The notes beneath the pieces were generated by a model. That model had not been told where the DNA came from. It ran no database searches and saw nothing but the letters and a program-made list of their open reading frames with translations. The position numbers and the translations under genes are program-made. From Betaproteobacteria bacterium (GTDB lineage: Bacteria > Pseudomonadota > Gammaproteobacteria > Burkholderiales > SG8-41): a DNA stretch of 7,491 nt. Location of the stretch: positions 1 through 7,491 of the forward strand of contig JANXSE010000146.1 in assembly GCA_025356695.1 (NCBI GenBank), given 5' to 3'. Position 1 is the stretch's first letter, and every line of letters starts with the position of its first letter. Positions 5,238 to 7,491 of this stretch are shown in pieces.

Positions 5238-6227
5238 CTAGCCGATGACATCGATTTTGATATTCGCTTTCTTCACGACGTCCCTCCAGCGCGCCACATC
5301 TTTGGCGAGACGCTTGCGGTATTCCTCCGGCGTTGAATACGCCGGTGTGAAACCGTCGGCGATAATGCGCTCACGCAGATCCGGCGCCTGCAACGCCACA
5401 CCCACCGCCTTGTTCACGCGCGCAATGATTTCCAGCGGCGTGCCAGGCGTGCCCCACAAACCGTACCAGTGTTCGGCGGCAAAACCCGGCACCACTTCGC
5501 CGATCGCCGGCGCGTTCGGAAACGCATCGACGCGTTTTTCGGTGGTCACGCCGAGCGCGCGCAGTTTGCCGGATTTAACATGCGGCAATACAGCCACCGC
5601 AGTGTAGTAAGCGATCTGCAGATTGCCGCCCAGTAAATCGGTGAGGCCCGGACCGGCGCCCTTGTAAGGGATATGCAACATGCGCGCGCCGGTTTCCTGT
5701 TCGAGCATGGCGCCCACCAGATGCGCGAGGCTGCCGACGCCGGTTGAGCCATAGGTGATGCTTTCGGGTTTGGCCTTCGCCTGTGCGATCAGTTCTTTCA
5801 GATCATTCGCCTTCAGCGACGCACTCGCCACCACGATCAGCGGGCCAACGGCCAGCAGGCTGATCGGCGCGATGCCGTTGACCGGATCGTAGGGCAGCTT
5901 GTAGAGCGCCGGATTGGCGCCGTAACTCGCCGACACCAGGCACATCGTGTAGCCGTCGGGATTGGCGCGCACTGTCAGTTCCGCGCCGATGGTACCGCCG
6001 CCGCCGGCGTGGTTGTCGACGATGAAATTCTGGCCGAAGGTTTCGGTGAGTTTCTGGCCGAGCGTCCGCGCGATGATGTCGGTGCCGCCGCCGGGGCTGA
6101 ACGGCACGATGAGGCGGATCGGTTTGAGCGGCCATCTGGCTTCCGCCGCGACAGCGGCGAACGGAATGGAAGCGGATAGAGTAAACGCCAGCGCACAACG
6201 CGCAAGCGCAGCAGTCGAAGCATGCAT
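5238..6227 (-). CDS. Bug/TctC-family periplasmic solute-binding protein
   Basis: This is a periplasmic binding protein of the Bordetella uptake gene (Bug) family, related to TctC of tripartite tricarboxylate transporters. Its ligand is usually a carboxylate and cannot be deduced here. The 329-aa protein has a Sec signal peptide, about residues 1-28, with a hydrophobic core and a cleavage site near AAVAA|EA. The mature part carries RWPLKPIRLIVPFSPGGGTDIIAR (31-54), the family signature around the ligand site, then PYKGAGPGLTDLLGGNLQ and the typical C-terminal LRERIIADGFTPAYSTPEEY. The ATG at 6227 follows AGGAG at 8 nt; an upstream ATG at 6251 would add eight polar residues and lacks that spacing. 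No membrane subunits (TctA/TctB) are adjacent, common for the many orphan Bug genes of Burkholderiales. The lactonase next door is divergent, so a shared substrate is possible but unproven. Confidence 0.94.
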   Translation of the reverse strand: MHASTAALARCALAFTLSASIPFAAVAAEARWPLKPIRLIVPFSPGGGTDIIARTLGQKLTETFGQNFIVDNHAGGGGTIGAELTVRANPDGYTMCLVSASYGANPALYKLPYDPVNGIAPISLLAVGPLIVVASASLKANDLKELIAQAKAKPESITYGSTGVGSLAHLVGAMLEQETGARMLHIPYKGAGPGLTDLLGGNLQIAYYTAVAVLPHVKSGKLRALGVTTEKRVDAFPNAPAIGEVVPGFAAEHWYGLWGTPGTPLEIIARVNKAVGVALQAPDLRERIIADGFTPAYSTPEEYRKRLAKDVARWRDVVKKANIKIDVIG

Positions 6228-6256
6228 ATTCTTCACTCCTGATCGGGTCATGCGCT

Positions 6257-6285
6257 ATTTTACGTCCAACCGCGAATCTTGACAG
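6257..6285 (-). promoter_or_regulatory. Probable sigma-70 promoter of the Bug/TctC gene
   Basis: On the minus strand CTGTCA (6285-6280, 4/6 to consensus) and TAAAAT (6262-6257, 5/6) are 17 bp apart. The predicted start would be near 6250, giving a leader of about 23 nt before the ATG at 6227 and including its AGGAG. Confidence 0.45.
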
Positions 6286-6307
6286 TCGCCGGCTGCTGAC
6301 GGATGCT
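6279..6307 (+). promoter_or_regulatory. Possible promoter of the lactonase gene
   Basis: A perfect -35 hexamer TTGACA (6279-6284) is followed after 17 bp by GATGCT (6302-6307), a weak -10 with 3 of 6 matches. It lies about 110 bp before the GTG start. The -35 shares five bases with the -35 proposed for the divergent gene. Confidence 0.3.
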
Positions 6308-6320
6308 CAATCGTTTAAGG

Positions 6321-6339
6321 TCGTGCGCACATCGTGCGC
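6321..6339 (+). repeat. Short direct repeat in the divergent intergenic region
   Basis: TCGTGCGC occurs at 6321-6328 and again at 6332-6339, an 11-bp period that places both copies on the same face of the helix. It lies between the proposed lactonase promoter and its start codon and could bind a regulator. It could also be chance in GC-rich sequence. Confidence 0.3.
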
Positions 6340-6415
6340 CGGCCTGCACACACACAACAACACAAAACAAAATCAGCCGCAGCATCGCGGCGCATTCAAC
6401 GAGGAGAGCTTCACC

Positions 6416-7491
6416 GTGTCGAACAAACTCGCGCTCTACGCCGCTGTCGGCCCGCAACTCACGCGTTACGAGGTCGACGTCGATGGCGTCACGCTGACGC
6501 CGCGCGAAAGCGTCACGCTGCCGGCCAACATTCATTACGTGGTGCAGCATGGCGCGCGCCACACACTGTATGTGGCCAGCAGCGACAGTTCCTCCGGCTC
6601 GGGCAATATCGTCGGCAAGACGCACCATCTGTCGGCCTTCCGCATCGACCCGGCCAGCGGCAAACTGACACCACACGGCACACCCGCCCTGCTGCCCTCG
6701 CGCCCCATCCACATCACCTGCGACGGCGCATCGAAATACGTGCTGGTCGCCTTCAACCGGCCGAGCGAGCTGCTCGTCTTCAGTCTTAACGCCGACGGCA
6801 GTATCGCCGGCGCGGTGGAACAAAAAGAAGCGGTCGATGCAGGCATCTTCGCGCACCAGATCCGCATTACGCCCGATGACAAACTGGCCATCCTGGTCAC
6901 GCGCGGCAACGACGCCACCAAAGCCAAACCCGAAGATCCGGGCGCGCTCAAAGTCTTTCGTTACGACAACGGTCAGTTGCGCGGCGCAGTGTCCATCGCG
7001 CCGAACAAGGGCTACGGCTTCGGCCCGCGCCATCTCGATTTTCATCCGGACAAACCCTGGGTCTACGTCGCGCTTGAGCGGCAGAACCAGCTCGCCGTAT
7101 TCAAACGCGACGGCGATGCGATCCAGCCCGCGGCCGCCTACACCGTTGACACACTGGCCGATACCAACAACGTGCAGCCGCGCCAGATGGTCGGTACCGT
7201 GCGCCTGCATCCGAACGGCCGCACCGTCTATGTCGCCAACCGGCAGGACGCCACCGTCGAATTCGCCGATCAGCAGGTCAATGCCGGCGGCGAAAATTCG
7301 CTGGCCTGTTTTGCCATCGACCAGACCACCGGCGAACCGAAACCCGCCGGGCGCGCCGATACGCACGGCCTCCATTGCCGCAACTTCGCGATCGATCCGA
7401 GCGGCCGCCTGCTGGTCGCCTCGCATATCAGCGGCGGCCATGTGCGCGACGGCGACACGGTGCGCGCGGTGCAGCCCTGCCTGTCGCTGTT
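6416..7491 (+). CDS. Seven-bladed beta-propeller lactonase family protein, 3' end cut off
   Basis: This is a member of the family that includes beta-propeller 6-phosphogluconolactonase and fungal 3-carboxy-cis,cis-muconate lactonizing enzyme. These are soluble enzymes that open or form lactone rings. The 358 visible codons show repeating blade motifs of the type FRIDPASGKLTP (75-86), FSLNADGSI (122-130), HQIRITPDDKLAILVTRGN (147-165), GPRHLDFHPDKPWVYVALERQNQLAVF (203-229), VRLHPNGRTVYVANRQ (262-277) and RNFAIDPSGRLLVASH (322-337). GPRH with the later Glu in ALER matches the Arg/Glu pair conserved around the active site. There is no signal peptide, so it should act in the cytoplasm. The GTG at 6416 is chosen because GAGGAG lies 9 nt upstream and no in-frame ATG is near. 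The minus strand also has a long open frame here, but it has no blade pattern. Substrate unknown; Pgl-like activity is one possibility. Confidence 0.93.
   Translation, partial: MSNKLALYAAVGPQLTRYEVDVDGVTLTPRESVTLPANIHYVVQHGARHTLYVASSDSSSGSGNIVGKTHHLSAFRIDPASGKLTPHGTPALLPSRPIHITCDGASKYVLVAFNRPSELLVFSLNADGSIAGAVEQKEAVDAGIFAHQIRITPDDKLAILVTRGNDATKAKPEDPGALKVFRYDNGQLRGAVSIAPNKGYGFGPRHLDFHPDKPWVYVALERQNQLAVFKRDGDAIQPAAAYTVDTLADTNNVQPRQMVGTVRLHPNGRTVYVANRQDATVEFADQQVNAGGENSLACFAIDQTTGEPKPAGRADTHGLHCRNFAIDPSGRLLVASHISGGHVRDGDTVRAVQPCLSL

Noticed and set aside
6260..7441. A 393-codon open frame on the minus strand opposite the lactonase
   Set aside because: It lacks a good start and any family motif, while the plus strand shows regular beta-propeller blades and a GAGGAG-GTG start. 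Long antisense frames are common in GC-rich genes.

Overview
The window looks like chromosomal DNA of a betaproteobacterium, most likely from the order Burkholderiales. The evidence is an [4Fe-4S]-type CysH beside CysD, a Bug/TctC-family periplasmic binding protein, a type IVa pilin and GC-rich host genes. No species can be named from the sequence alone.

Layout: positions 1-1060 hold the start of an assimilatory sulfate reduction operon on the minus strand, cysH then cysD, with cysD running off the left edge. Positions 1061-1286 are host intergenic DNA that probably carries the cysH promoter. Positions 1287-1316 form a strong rho-independent terminator. Positions 1317-3261 are a complete IS1595/ISXO2-like insertion sequence of 1945 bp, with 23-bp terminal inverted repeats (21/23 identical) and a perfect 8-bp target duplication, CTTTTTTA (1309-1316 and 3262-3269). 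It carries, all on the minus strand, the transposase, a 50-codon Lys-rich small ORF overlapping it by ATGA, and a passenger gene for a two-TM membrane protein with a soluble C-terminal domain. To the right are a type IV pilin gene (3293-3712), a di-heme cytochrome c peroxidase gene (3760 to about 4995) and a Bug/TctC binding protein gene (5238-6227), all minus. A divergent plus-strand seven-bladed beta-propeller lactonase gene starts at 6416 and runs off the right edge.

Interplay: without the insertion, the terminator at 1287-1316 would lie 23 nt after the pilin stop codon and serve the pilin gene. The element landed at its edge, on the pilin side, so pilin transcripts should now run into the element on the transposase-sense strand, and the old pilin terminator ends the element's own operon. 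The transposase leader seems built for this exposure. Its promoter begins in the inverted repeat, and a 13-bp RNA stem that can form only in transcripts entering from outside would bury the transposase Shine-Dalgarno sequence. This resembles the fold-back inhibition known for IS10. That leader, the membrane-protein passenger and the apparent AUU start of the cytochrome peroxidase are the points most worth a second look.
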